From the NCBI RefSeq assembly GCF_014839805.1, contig NC_051129.1, positions 8,374,920-8,438,919 on the forward strand: a stretch of 64,000 nucleotides of DNA, read 5' to 3'. The DNA is from Manduca sexta. Taxonomy: Eukaryota; Arthropoda; Insecta; Lepidoptera; Sphingidae. Numbering within the stretch: the first letter of the stretch is position 1; the number at the start of each line of letters is the position of its first letter. A program made the translations under genes and the position numbers. This document shows positions 1 through 12,900 of the stretch, piece by piece. The notes below the pieces were generated by a model that saw only the letters and a program-made list of their open reading frames with translations, ran no database searches and was not told where the DNA came from.

Positions 1-3000
1 GTGCGTTTGAATGGAATATTTAAATATGTAATAAATAATGATCACTTCGAACGTATGCAATCCCGTCCGCATACATTTAATGCAGTACCTTTAATTTAAA
101 TATTTCGAAATTAATTCTCCAGAATGTTTTATAAGGTCTCGAGCGCTCGTGCAAACGATTTCCTGGAAATCTTATGTGGAAAGTATAAAAATATCAATAT
201 GAAATTTGGAAGGGTCTCCAAGCATCAATTTGAGCGCAGGTGAAATTCGCTAATTACATCGCAAAATTAATTTCGGCGGGCATATCCATCGGTGTGGCGT
301 AAACGTGGCGCGCTGGGTGCTTTTGTTTTATTGAATAATTGCCCAGAGGTGTTTCGGACGAGACCGACTGGTTCCTCAAGGCCAGCCGACGAACTTGCCT
401 CGTACCATTGTCCTTATTCCGTACTACGACCGACTGAGAGAAACTCGTTCGCACTTCGCGTCTTGGAAAAATGGCCCGAAAACTTTTTCAAAAACTCCTT
501 TTAGTGAGTTTGATAGTTGCGAATGATTCATGATATGTAATCATTAATTATACCGCTGTTGTAATACATTTCTAGGTATCAATTAATATATCGAGTTTAG
601 CTGTATAATTAAATATCAAGTATTACGCATCGCATGCATCATCGGTTTAAAGAAACGTAATGATTAGATCTTCCTACACTGCGAAGTAAACTAAACTTTA
701 CGTAGCTACAATAGTTTTTATGTCGACCGCGTGCCTGAATAAGTCGCTGTTAACACCCAATAAACACGATGAATTTACTTACATAAATAGAATTTGTACA
801 CAACGTTCATGATTCTGTGGTTTAATATATATTAATGACTGGATATTGTCTTAGATAACATCATAATCCGTTGTATATTGCTCATTTATCTATATCTACT
901 GATATGTAATATAAACATATAATGCAATTTCCAATGCGGTCGTTGGGCTATTCCTAATTTAAAATTTTGTATTTTTTTTTGTTTGATCGATATAGAGATA
1001 AAGCCGTTATATTTTTAAGGAAAGTTGTAGGCGATATTTTACGTTATTCATTCATAAAACACCTACATTATGGACGGATTTTCAATGAAATTGTGTTTAA
1101 TATAGTGTTAAAATAATTTGATTTACATTTTTGCACATATTAAGCATAACTTCTTTGAGACATATTTTCCATATTGAGGGAGATGACGCTTAGATGGCAT
1201 TTATGAAAAATTACATGTCATAGACAATTCGGCCCACTCTACCAAAAATGTTTAGGATTTCCACAAGCTGTCACATATTTATTTCAAAGCAGATAGTAAA
1301 GTTATAGCAAAACATAGTCGTCATTTTTTTATATAAAAATACTTAATTACTTTTTTAATCAATAATTATAAATTAAAATATTATGAAACTAAACGTGCCG
1401 TCATCGAATTCCCCGTCATATCTATGGCCAGCTAGATTAACTATATTGTCGACCCACTCCAGTTCAGTAATAAACCTTGTTATCTTCCAATAATTAGCGA
1501 TAGCACCCCAAAACGTTATCTACAATGTTTGCTATTAAATAATCGATAGGCACTTGAGCGATAAACGGTCATTGGCTACAAGACAACACTTCCGTTGTTC
1601 AGACGTTAACGCGCAATGTTAGACGAATACATAATCCTAAAATAAGTCAAGTAAAACTCATAGCTAATTGAAAATGTTTAACGCTACACGGCAGATTTAT
1701 TTTCTAACAAACATTAAAACCGCTAAATCTGTCGCATTGCAGTCGCGCGACTTTTTTCGGCTAATTTGAAAATGCCCTTATTTTCACTTAGTTGGCGCTT
1801 AACATCAGCGAACTATGTCCACGCGTAGCAACTGTAGCATATTGATTTCCTCTCATCAGGACAATGTCGAGATTTATACGGACACATCGTGGGTTTATAA
1901 GTGACATTAAAATCACAGCATCTATTATGCAACGTTTACGCGGGCGTGACGTCAAGAGGCAATATACCTATTCTATTTGTGTGATGTAATTGTCGTTTGT
2001 AAATAAATGTTGAAAATTTAAAAATGGAATATATAGTCTGTTTAATTTTCGAACACAAAAATGAATGAAGTTACTTTTTTTTATTGGTATTATTTTATAA
2101 AGCTAAAGAATTTGTTTGATCGTGCTTATATCTGGAAATAATGTTTCGATTTTAACAATGATTTCACTAATAATAGCAACATAAATAATTTTTTGATTCT
2201 AAGATTCATTTCACTAATAAAAGCAACATTATTCATGGTTTCTAGAGAACCTTGTATCTTGGAAACAACATTAAATGCGGGAGGCACCGCGAGCAAAACT
2301 AGTTATGTAGTGAAAATGTTTAAATTAAGCAATACAACAATTTGATTACTGAACTTGTACATTTACTAAAACAAGCTAGCTCTTAATAAATGGAATTTCA
2401 GTTTATGACAGCGTCCCACGCGTTTTGCACCGAGACCTAACTGTGACGGAAGGAGAAATTTACATTCTAGCGAGAAATATTTGCATGATTTACAAGATTT
2501 GGCGTCAAGTAGAGTATGGACATTCTTTCACAGGTATTATATAAGGTTATATATTTGGACTTGCATTGAAAATACTAAATTACATTACGGAAATCATGAA
2601 TTTATTAAGTAAAAACTTAGGATTATCCCGACCTAAATTTAAACCTTATACCTCACACAATAAAAGCCAAAGGACACGTATACAATAACCTAGAATGGTC
2701 ACATGCTAAATAGGTATGACTATATTGTTTGCTATTAAGAAATCTCGTTACTTAGTGAAACGTATGACGGAATCGTCTTGCGGCAATAAATGCTTGAATT
2801 AGACGCTTTACGTACGTTTTAATAACTGTAATTTGTCACGTCTGTGCAATCATGGGCATCGACAATAACAGTTTTGCATTCTTCCAAAAACAAACGATTT
2901 AAAAAAAGAATTTGAAATTAAAAAGTATCCGTTCCATGTTTGAAAAATAAATCATAATTGATAACTCAGTCTATTTTTAGGTAAAATAAAGTTTAACTAT

Positions 3001-3768
3001 ACTCATAATAGATGGCGCTTATACTTAATTAATATAAATAGATACTTTATATAAACCTTCATGTAAACATTTTACGTAAAACATAATCCATTTTAAAATT
3101 CCATAGTATTAATTAGTATCTAGTCACTGATATTTTAATCTACATTATCACGATAATTAATCATAATAAGATTATGAGTAAGCATAATTTCCGTAGCATT
3201 AAAAATAATTCTAAGTCTTATTTAGACAATGGGAATAGCGATATAGACATTATACTGAAGATAAAAAAGTGAGTGTCAAAACAAAATGATTGTGACATAT
3301 TTAACAAAAGTATAGTCGTCTTACGTTTACAATACCTACATGTGCTTGTCTTCCCTTGTCTCAAAACTGCATCGGCAACATGGCGCCTTAAAGTAGCGAA
3401 TTCCAAAAACTTTATAATGAAATGCATGCTTGGTTTAAAACTCGCTAGCTGCGCTTCAAACCAGTATTGAAATGTGCCAATTGACATTTTGATAACATAT
3501 TGAAGAAAAGTTGTCTAGATAGAAGTAGCCTTATCAACATTACTTGCATAGAATTGTTTCACATTAGTTTCTTTTCGTTTACATAAATGTCGATACTGAT
3601 GAACTTTTACGCTCAAAATGTACTGTCAACACTGACTGACTACTTCAGTTAATTGCAGTGACGATGACTGTCACAGTGACTTTTCATACACGATTATTGT
3701 TTTTCAAAGTGTTCTATCAAACTGACATGGTAACAAATACATCGTATAGTGGTATCTAAAGGGTAAGG
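1..3768. other. AT-rich non-coding DNA, no gene seen
   Basis: No open frame here resembles a protein I know; the longest frames are under 90 codons and overlap each other on both strands. The sequence is AT-rich with ordinary CpG and several TTAATTA-type runs. One repeat fragment (2099-2302) is listed separately. The segment may be intergenic or part of a long 5' intron of the zfh2 gene downstream; the sequence alone does not decide which. Confidence 0.6.
2099..2302 (+). mobile_element. Helitron-like repeat fragment (old, diverged)
   Basis: The segment opens with AGCTAAAGAATTTGTTTG and ends with a GCACCGCGAGCAAAACTAG block followed by T. Two other stretches in the window, at 52155-52335 and 58149-58330, open with the same AGCTGAAGA(A/G)-TTTG motif. 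A 3' end of CTRR followed by a T is the Helitron signature, and the family resembles an abundant lepidopteran nonautonomous Helitron as I remember it. It contains a short internal direct repeat, with TTTCACTAATAA-AGCAACAT-like units near 2160 and 2208. Classification is inference; repetition within the window is seen directly. Confidence 0.45.
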
Positions 3769-3990
3769 TTCTGCTGGTGGTTGGATATACTTTATACCCG
3801 CCCAGATAACTACCACCGTACACAAGGTGTTAAAGCCCGCCATATGTAAGTGTCGCGTTACGGGATCAGTCTGTATATCTAACAGGCCGGCATAATTGTG
3901 TCAACTTCGAGGGGTAATCTCGTCAGTCGACGTTCTTCCGAACCCTCCACTTACCATCAGGAGCTACTTTACCGCACACATAAAAAAAAA
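3769..3990 (+). mobile_element. SINE or LINE 3' end with A-tail
   Basis: A moderately GC-rich block within AT-rich DNA. It runs from GCTGGTGGTTGGATATAC through CCGCCCAGATAACTACCACC and CCTCCACTTACCATCAGGAGC and ends in a run of nine A at 3982-3990. It matches my memory of a very common moth repeat with this order of motifs. The terminal A run and the lack of inverted ends indicate a retroposed element on the plus strand. A 61-codon frame at 3898-4083 is an artefact of this element. Confidence 0.6.
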
Positions 3991-4440
3991 TTAAATCAGT
4001 TTGCCGTCCCATGGTTTTCACATAAATTCTTGAATGCCTACCTATGTGCATCCAGCTTAATTTCGCGTCTCGATTGCGTATGAATCATTTCATTATGCAT
4101 GCGCAGTGTCACTTTAATTAAGTTTTGTGTTTGCTGCAATTGTGGTGGACGTTTGTAAGGCTTGTTATAAATGGTCCCTTTTATTGTTGTGTACAGAAAT
4201 AACTATGATGCAGCACATAACACGATCTTAACGTGTAAGGGCCGAGGTACATTGAAAACCTATTGATGTCGTTACTGATAAATTGGTTAAGTATCCACTT
4301 TAATTAATCATTTCGTGAATTTATATTAAATTTAAAAAGTTACGGTTTAATCAATTTATAGTTTACGTTGAATTTTTACGATTGTAATCGAAGTCAATCA
4401 TACAGGCGTGTATTGTATTGGTATTTATTTATAAGTAGTT
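3991..4440. other. AT-rich non-coding DNA
   Basis: Nothing recognisable: no sustained open frame, no repeat shared with other parts of the window, and no RNA-like structure that I can support. Confidence 0.5.
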
Positions 4441-4720
4441 GACCCGACAGACGTTGTCCCGTCTTAACTATGAATTTGCAGCGCGCATTCTGTCAATCGC
4501 TAACAGTTATTTCAAACAATTGAAAGTTATATAAAATTATTATTTTCATTAAGTTTTCTTAAATTTTCTAATTTTCCGCGCAATTTTTTGATTTTTTCTT
4601 TCATGAAAACCTTCTCCTGGCAATAACAAACACAACAACAACAAAAAAATAGTGAAATCGGTCCAGCCGTTCATGCGTGACGGCGTGACCTAGGGAAATA
4701 GGGATTTATTTTTATATATA
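4441..4720 (+). mobile_element. Retroelement 3'-end repeat, full-looking copy
   Basis: It begins GACCCGACAGACGTTGTCCC and ends with GAAATCGGTCCAGCCGTTCA, a GGCGTGACCTAGGGAAAT block and a TTTATATATA tail. I recognise this as a widespread lepidopteran interspersed repeat, probably the 3' part of a non-LTR retrotransposon. A degraded relative lies at 10322-10480. Plus orientation is inferred from the A/T-rich tail. Confidence 0.6.
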
Positions 4721-7700
4721 CATTCTATTATGTTCATTTGAACATATTTGATAACATTACATAATACAAGAGAAACTTTTTATTACAAAACAAAACCAAC
4801 TGAGTCTATCCTTGGCAATGCTGCAAAATTGCAATCGCACAAAACTCTTATCATCAAAATTGCATTATGCAAATAAAACTTCTACTCGTAAAACCCACAT
4901 GATATTGCGCAACAATACGCGCTAGCTTCATACAAAAATTACAATCTGTAATTTCTAGAACAATAAATGTAATCAGCATTAATTTGTTGTGTGATGCCAT
5001 AAATCGAACGAAAATTTTCGTTCTTATTGATAATTAAAATTGCCGACAATTAACATCGACAAACGTACGAAGCCACCTGAAATATATACAATAGCATCAT
5101 CATAAAGGGTCTTGATTAAATAGTCGTGTTGTTCGTAATACTGTAATTACGAGTAATTGTAAATCACCATAGATTAGCGTGCGCGCGGTATTTTTTGTAG
5201 ACGATCTTTATCTTTGTTTATGATTTAATTACACATTAATATTAGGCCTCGTTACGTGTCGTGAATGGTGTAAAATAAAAGCCCGTTGTATTAAAGGAGT
5301 GGCCGTCTGGTTTTAATATCGAAAATAGAGATGATTCTTACTTGTCTACTGAATCTGTATAATCCATCTTTAATCTGAAAGTTGCTTTATTTCACGACTG
5401 ATACGGTATATTTTATATTAAAAAGGACTAATCCGAGTGCGTCATAGTTATTACGTTTTTTTAGTAATTCTATGATAAAAAGCCTTACATGGACATGTAA
5501 ATGATAAAATCATGCACTTAAAATTCATTCCTTATGAGATACTCGTTTGTGTCCCTTTAGAATTCTAGCTAGTAAATTGACAATTTGTTTGAGCTTTAAT
5601 TCAAGTTTTTACAGTGGCTTGCTTAGGGTTAGTGTACACGAATCTTATCTATATCTTAATTATGCAAAATTATTCACTGCAAAATCAAAAAAGTATATAA
5701 TAAAGGCATAAAAAAGCATATGCACATGTCCCTCGGGTTCATGCGAGCGCAGCATCCTCACGAAATTACCCTCCCGGCCTCCATTGTTCAGGGTTGCCAA
5801 AAGCAATAAAAATTTGCTTAAAACAATAGCACCCCCGGGCGTCGACTGCCGCTAAAGATATCCAAGATAATTATTTTAGAAAATATTCCCGCCTTAAAAC
5901 GCACCTTTTTTGTTGGAAACAGGTGTGGTTACTTATTTAATGGGCTATATAAAAGTGAGGCAGATTTTTTAGCAAGATCTACTTAAGTCGCTTGGGGTGT
6001 TTTTTTATTTGAAACTGCATTTCTTAATATAGTAATTATCCCCATATAAAGTCAATCTGAGTTAAGTGTTGGAAAAGCTATTGATTTCCGCTCGCAGCAA
6101 TTACAACCTTATCTCTTTGAACTTCTTTCATTTACTTGTTTGAAATATCCATATATTTTAGTCTTTTCAACTGAATCGAACACTTCTTGCAGACATATTA
6201 GTATGATTATTGGTAGAGACGCGACATTTAGTCTATTGAATAAATGGATTGGCATATACATATCATATATGATTGGTATAAATAACAGATATGATATAAC
6301 TATATGAGTGATACGTTACTCGTGTACTCTTCGCTTAAAACGTTTTTGTCTAACTTTACAACTCTTAAAATGTTCAAAATCATAATAGTTTGAAAAAGTC
6401 ACAGCGCATCACGGAAATTATGAAAAATTACATGTAATAAATATATTTATACCGTTCAGGTATTTAACCGACCCACGAAGCGCATGTTAATCGTATTTTA
6501 ATAACATTTTCGAAGGCGGAGGTAAGTAATTATTGTCGTGCCGTCAACACTGGCCGACACAATTAAATAACATTATTTGGAAGCGACAATCATGTTTTGA
6601 TTATGGTAGGCTGAATGTGGATATGACTGTTGCCTGGAATATTTATTTTTAAAAATAACATAAAATTGTGACAAATGTCAACAGCCAGTATCTCTAAATT
6701 AATTTTAGCTAATGAGTTGAATTTAAAATTCGAATAGAAGTTCTCACACGCGTGACGTCACATGTAGTGAAAAGATCAAACGGTGTCTTCATATTTTCTG
6801 TCACTCGGCAAAAACATGAAAGTCACACAGAGATAATATGTTCATAATTGACGAATGTCAGCTAAACGTCACCGATCACACCACTGATCTAAGGTATTAA
6901 CGTCACTATCTTAATTATACCGTATTTATCGTATCCTAATTGGCGTAATATTGTTTTATTGTTCATTATTAATTACAAACGCCCGATAGATAAATTCATA
7001 TGGTTTATTGTTTTGCCCTTCTGTTTTATCTTTATTTAACATAATTAGGTGTATTACGGTGATCAGAGTGGACTTGGGACTTAATGGAAATTTGTTATAG
7101 ATCAATTATTACAACGGAAATAAAGCATAAGTATTAAGTTATATATAAACATCATGCTCGTGCCTCGGTCAAAAACTTAAAATACGCAAATAATAAAAAT
7201 ATAGTTACAAAACCTTTTTAGTATCAAACTTCATGAGACATTTAAAATAAAAATGGAACGTCGATGTCAGTTTAATTGTCGTATCCACGTAATGCCACGC
7301 GGCCGCCACAATTAGATACGTAACAACTAATACCCGTCCGTACGTTGTTTTTGACCACATTAAGGCGTCATTTAAATGATGAAAAAAACGTATAATTTCA
7401 TGCCTCACGGAAAACTTGGCTCTTAGATCATATCATGTAAACTACACTTTATATTTAACCGTGCCTATTGTCAGATGACATTTAATTTTGAAGTATTCTC
7501 TCATAGTTAGAGCTTTTGTAAACGAAAAATAGCTTCGAATTAAGTGGACCTCACACTATGACTGCCTTCATAACGTGTCTTGAGACTAACATGTAACACA
7601 AAGGAAATTCGTCTCTATGTATTATCATATAAGATAGAGTTTGTAACGATATCGATACCGGGCCGTTAATTGATGTGAAATGCCATCAAGAGATTAATTA

Positions 7701-8040
7701 GTGCTGTCCCGAGACACTTTACGTACTATTAATTTAGAGGCGAATTATTCAATCGCATTGAATTTGTAAACTCGTTCTGCACAAACATATTTGACATGAG
7801 CCCACAATCAATGCATATTTATTGCCATTTTCGTGTTAATAGTGGTATCAATAGGCGGCTGACCATAACATTATTGTGATAGTCAGATTTATGGTATCTA
7901 ATAGAAATAAGTACTGAGTTTTAACGAACACTACTGAGTTTGATAGCTATTAATCAATTTTAATGGCGGTTAGTTTAACTCACTAAACAGTTGGCACTTG
8001 AAACTTTCTTCCATAGCGTAAGGTAACGCTTCACATGCAT
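4721..8040. other. AT-rich non-coding DNA, no gene seen
   Basis: No protein-like frame was found; the longest is 67 codons. A short GC-richer patch at about 5735-5850 contains CCTCCATTGTTCAGG and AAAACAATAG, both SOX-site-like. Near 7650 there is a GATATCGATAC block. These may be regulatory, but single motifs of this length are expected by chance. Confidence 0.5.
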
Positions 8041-8720
8041 AGATAGTACGGGCGGAAGGCGCGGGTAAGTATTGAAAATATTTATAAATATTCATATTTT
8101 ATCGACATATTTTATCGATACTTATTAAAGATCGGCTACCACTCGCATCGCGAGGTGAGAACGATGGCGCCCCCTGCTGCGCGCATTCAGCCCCAGACGG
8201 GAACAAACCGAACGGAATTCAAAATGAAGTTATGGCTTCACGTACCTTTTTTCTCTCGTTTTGCCTTATTATTTTATTTTAAAAGCGTTCCCGGTCAAGT
8301 TATACCCGTTCGGTCCGTACATTTTATGCGTGCGGGTAGCTAATTTGTTAATACTGATTCTAACGCTGCGTAATATATCGCTCGTAAATATTTTCAGTCG
8401 ATTACAGTAGCTTTGTCGTGTGAATTTTACAACGGCAAACACGGTGTCGGATACCTCACGCCATTAGCTCGCGAGTTGGACAAATATCGAGTGTCAGTGT
8501 TTGCAGTGGCCGAGTCACCGAGTCGGCGGGCAAACATCGACATGGTAGTTTGCGTTACGCATCACTAGTGCTTGTTTGAGGAGCGCGCGTTGTCCGGGCG
8601 CGAGCGCGTGGAGGGAAGCCCACTCGAGCACCGCGCCACTGTGCGACCATAAATAAATAGGCCTGTTTACCTTTTTGCCTTAACAAAATATTGTCAGTAC
8701 TTCATTTGGCAGCGGCCGCG
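8041..8720. promoter_or_regulatory. CpG-rich block, candidate regulatory element
   Basis: A clear local rise in GC and CpG within AT-rich surroundings. Examples are GGGCGGAAGGCGCGGG near 8050 and the GCGCGCG/CGAGCGCG runs at about 8580-8610. A TTTATCGATACTTATT (DREF/BEAF-like ATCGATA) lies near 8115. No coding frame longer than 62 codons and no clear splice site are present. It could be a promoter with a non-coding 5' exon or an enhancer. I saw no decisive core-promoter arrangement. Confidence 0.3.
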
Positions 8721-9925
8721 ACGGCGCTCGTTTCTGCACGCGTTTAGTTATGCCCATTAATAGCGTCACCTCGTCATTTACATTTATTCATGATTTTATT
8801 GTCAGTTATTAACATAAATAACGCTCAGCGTCCAACGTTTTCGACAATTAAACTATTGTTGTTATATTTAACATAAATTCCTAATACGTTACCCATTAGA
8901 CTGAACTATCTTGTTATGTTTTATGCATGAGACGCCCATATTGTTTCCAAAATAAAATCTGTCGTATATTTCATGCAATAATTCAGATTAAAATTGTATT
9001 AAGCATTATGTCATCCGTTTAATATATAATATTCAAATGGGAGTCGTGTCCAAGTTTAATGTGTTTAATCAATCATAAGTTACGATTAATTACTTAGATA
9101 GGCGCGTCTGTCCGTCCGTGCGATTGTTCGTTTGTGTAAGTAAAGATACGTAACGAGCGCCATTGTCCACCGACGTGTAATCAAAAGTTCAAGGCTCTAT
9201 TATGAGATGTATATTAATTAGTTGTGTGGAAATAAACCGGCATCTTAATCCGTACAAAATTACCATTGTGGAGATAACAATAACGTGACTTGAAATTAAG
9301 TGGGATATTATTGAAATTAGCGTGGTCCGCTTGACGACTTCGCCAACCTTTGGCACTAAGGAAAATGTTTACCGTCTTCTACACGGACAATTGCACGAAT
9401 GACATCATTAATCTCCGACGAAAACATTTAAATCTATCAACGTTAATTTATTAATTAAAATCAGTGATGGCATACACTACGAAACTATTCCGTCTTAACC
9501 AATCATAATTAAGTCCGTCCGGCCGATTATTATGACTGGTGAGATGTGAATGATATACCGTCCATAATGTCTAAAATTAATTAAATGTTGTCGATTGAAA
9601 ACTGTTACCGCATCGTTTATGAGCCGAATGTGCCAAGTAACGGTGAGAGATGGACCTTCCTACCGGTTTTACACGACCCACTTGGTAGTCATTATCGCTA
9701 CTCAGTTCTCATTTGTCGACGCGTGTACGCTTTCTTTCATAGAAATTGACCGGTGGGTTGTCGCTCGTTGTTTTTTTTTATACAGTCGACTCGGAAAACA
9801 GCAAAAAGGATACTAGATTCCTTCGACTTATCGACTGCTGAAGGAAAGTGAGAGGGAAGTGTGGGAGAAGGATAAGGAACCATCTTAGGATGGGAAAGAG
9901 AAGGGAAATGTTCGCCAGTCCCTCG
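8721..9925. other. AT-rich non-coding DNA, no gene seen
   Basis: No protein-like frame; the 73-codon frame at 9595-9816 has no recognisable domain and overlaps an opposite-strand frame. CGCCATTGTCCACCG near 9160 is SOX-site-like. Confidence 0.5.
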
Positions 9926-10101
9926 GGGGCCTTATTCTCTATCCCACACGTTATTTTAAGTGTGTAACAAGCACGTAACACAACGCATCATGTTTTGGAC
10001 TATAGAAATTGGCTTATAGAATACCATTCCACGCGCATTTCACGAAGATAACATGACACGGCCGCGTTACGCGTTTACACTGTCATACAGAATAAGGTCC
10101 C
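9926..10101. mobile_element. MITE-like DNA transposon, copy with both ends
   Basis: The left end (9926-9938, GGGGCCTTATTCT) and the right end (10089-10101, AGAATAAGGTCCC) are inverted repeats matching at 12 of 13 bases. The similarity continues inward with TAT against ATA after one mismatch. The element is about 176 bp and has no coding frame. A second, more degraded copy lies 0.85 kb away at 10789-10955. Short size, terminal inverted repeats and lack of coding suggest a nonautonomous DNA transposon. I could not identify a convincing target-site duplication, so the superfamily is unknown. Confidence 0.6.
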
Positions 10102-10124
10102 AGGCCTCAATGTGTTCTACAACC

Positions 10125-10205
10125 ATGAGGTTAACTGTGTGCCACGGGCCGCGACAAACGTCGCCGCATGCGTGCATTCAGTGTGGAGACTGAGAACTCA
10201 TAGTT
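10125..10205 (+). repeat. Repeat fragment shared with 51.7 kb
   Basis: The block from TTAACTGTGTGCC to GCGTGCATTCAGTGTGGAGAC recurs near 51736-51802 with scattered differences. Read in one frame, the shared part spells C-I-Q-C-G-D, half of a CCHC zinc-knuckle pattern; here a stop follows at once. It may be a fossil of a retrotransposon gag-like region, but that is a weak inference. Confidence 0.4.
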
Positions 10206-10321
10206 ATTCAGTCATTAGACAGTATAATTAGTTATAGACTGGACGTATAGTGGGTACTCAAAACCATTTTGGGAACTAAAGTTATACATCAAACTTCTCA
10301 TCAAACGCGTAAATTTAATAT

Positions 10322-10480
10322 AGTTGAGTTCCCGTAATTTTCTAATTTTCTTTATATTTCCTTCACTAAGCTCTTTGTATAAAGTATTAGAAAACTTAAA
10401 AAATGAATGAAATTGGTGACGTCATTTTCAAGTTATGGCGTGACTAAGGGAATGGGGATTCATTCATATAAAAATAAAAC
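10322..10480 (+). mobile_element. Degraded relative of the 4.4 kb retroelement
   Basis: TTTTCTAATTTTC, GAAATTGGTGACGTCA and TGGCGTGACTAAGGGAATGGGGATTCA occur in the same order and spacing as in the copy at 4441-4720, with many substitutions and a missing 5' half. The segment ends in an AT-rich tail. Confidence 0.45.
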
Positions 10481-10788
10481 TTATAAGTAACAAAGTAAAC
10501 AAAGATCACATGTTAGGAATCTAAATATAAATCAAATATGGCGAACTTATATATTTTGGGCACAACATATTTATGTATTCACATATAACGCACGTATGTA
10601 ACTTAAAATAGACAGATCTAAATATTATCAAGAAGGACATCGCCATACTATTTTAGACAAAAATCCCACACAAATGACTTAATTTGCACATAGATTACAA
10701 TAATCGGATTAAATAAACATTTAGATTCATATAATTTAATTTATTTATATTAAAGAATTTTAAAGATATTTTGACTAATGATAACAAT

Positions 10789-10955
10789 CAAGGGCCTTGT
10801 TCTACCACACGTTATTTTAAGTGCACGTAACGCATCGCGTCGCGTTTAAGACAGAAATTGGCATAAGGAATACCATTCCGCGCTAGTTTTACGAAGATAA
10901 CGTAACGCGCCTGCGTTACGAGTTTACATTGTCACATAGTCCGAGGTTTCGTTTA
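10789..10955. mobile_element. MITE-like DNA transposon, degraded second copy
   Basis: It aligns with 9926-10101 over GGGCCTT-TTCT, CCACACGTTATTTTAAGTG, AGAAATTGGC, GGAATACCATTCCGCGC, ACGAAGATAACGTAACGCG and GTTTACATTGTCA, in the same orientation. The left end is partly preserved; the right inverted repeat is broken and shortened. CpG sites retained here are TG or CA in the first copy and vice versa, so both have decayed independently. Confidence 0.6.
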
Positions 10956-12900
10956 AGTTTTGGAATTGGTTAAACTATATTATTATACCATTAAGGTTTA
11001 TAATGCATCACAATTTATACCAAATTTACATATTACGTAAACTTAGAAATGACTAGTAATTATTACCTCACGAAACGCAAAAGACAATATCCTAACACCA
11101 TTATTGAAAATGTTTGTTAGTAGAAGTAACCGCTCAACGGTCTGGGATGAAATTTGGCAAACATTTGACCATATCTTGGATTTACACGTAGATTATTCTA
11201 CACTTGTAATTCTATAAAAGGCCGTTCAAGGTTCAATAAAATCTACTATACTATAAAACTACACGTAAATACATCCGTGCATGGAAAGTGTTGCCCATTC
11301 ATATTCAAGTGATCCATTCATAAAATACATGTGGTCACCCACAAGGTTAGATGCTATCGATACAAATTCCCTCGTTGGTTTTCGGCTACCAGTTCTACGC
11401 TATTATCGAATAAATGTTTTTTTTTAATCGAAATCGTAATGGCAGTAAATCGGTTTGTATTTTTTTGACGCTGATTTATTTCCTATTGATAGAATTGATT
11501 TAAAACAGAATATAATATGCTAGAAATAGTGTAGGTACAAGTATGTCCAGACATTGCATAGGAAGTATTGTTTCCCTTCTACATTCATATTGCTTTCCTT
11601 AAAAGTGTACAATACGTTTTCTATAGTATTATGAATCTTTATAGGCAAGTGATCACTTCACATCATTTCTAGCCACTTTTCGTATTAAAAAAAACCTTGT
11701 TTATGGAACACTTTTTGTATCTGACTATTAAATTCACGTTATGTTATTACTGATAACATAATCTTCATCACACTCATTGGAAATACTGTGAACAGAAAAC
11801 ACATTATTGATATTCGTCTTATACTTTTTTTATTGCCATAAATTTTCTTACGTCTTAACACTTAATTACAGCGGAGGCAATTAGTTATAAAAAGTTTTAT
11901 AGGTTGTTCTATTTTTGAATTACGTTCCATAATTGTATATACCATGTTATTTGATTTTGGAATTTGTAAAATAAATGCAGATTTGCATTTTTTATTTATT
12001 ATATTTAAATAATTATGCGTTACGTTTTTCATTTAAAAATAAGCTCTATTTATTTATATTAAGTTGGATATTTACAATATTCATTAAGGTAATATGTTAA
12101 CTACTACATAAACAACTGACATCACTCTAGTGATTTATGTGCCAATCGATTTTAAAAGTTCATACACAAAGCAGTCCAACCTACAATTGTGTCTGAACTC
12201 ACTTCCTATTGAACACAAATGAGGAAAATTAAATTAGTTTTTATTGATATATTAAAACGACTACAAATTGGTCTAATACCATTGTTATTCATACTAGTTG
12301 GCCTTGATTCAGTAATTAAGAAATTAAAGTCGGTACATTTTACAGGCGAACGACGAAGTGCCAAAAATCGCGTCTTTTATGTAAATCCACTTGAAAACAC
12401 GATTTACGTAATTGGTAAATGTTTGAGTTGTGACGTCATCGAATGGTTGAGTGTTCAATTAATAACTTGGAGTTAAAAAAATACTTAAGTACTTTATAAA
12501 GATTTATGTACGTCTAGTGTTTTTATAAGTGTTTTATTAATGATTTATAATTATGCCATTATAAAACATTAGCGTGACCATTGGTCGATATTGTTTATTT
12601 CTGAAACCTACTTAGTGGTATATCATATACTTCTATATTCAAATTTCAATCTCTGCTTATCTTCAATCAGAAGGCATCACCATTAATTCATTGCATCAGA
12701 ATTAATCGCAACGTTAGCTAATCGTAAAGAAATGTCCAAACGTCTGCTAGCATAGCCAGCATCTCAGTATTTTTGGCCACGATCAATAAAGACTCGGTAC
12801 ATGTCGTTAACCTATTAAACAAAAAGGTGCGCGTTTGTAAGGCAGGCCATGCACGGCAATAAACCATATCCACGTGTGCCCGGAATAATTACTCGCCACT
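10956..12900. other. AT-rich non-coding DNA, no gene seen
   Basis: No domain-bearing frame. The 85-codon frame at 12219-12476 is AT-driven and has no recognisable similarity. Several AT-only runs, for example near 12000-12070, look like simple low-complexity DNA. Confidence 0.5.

Noticed and set aside
12219..12476. 85-codon frame
   Set aside because: Lys/Ile/Leu-rich reading of AT-rich DNA with no known domain.
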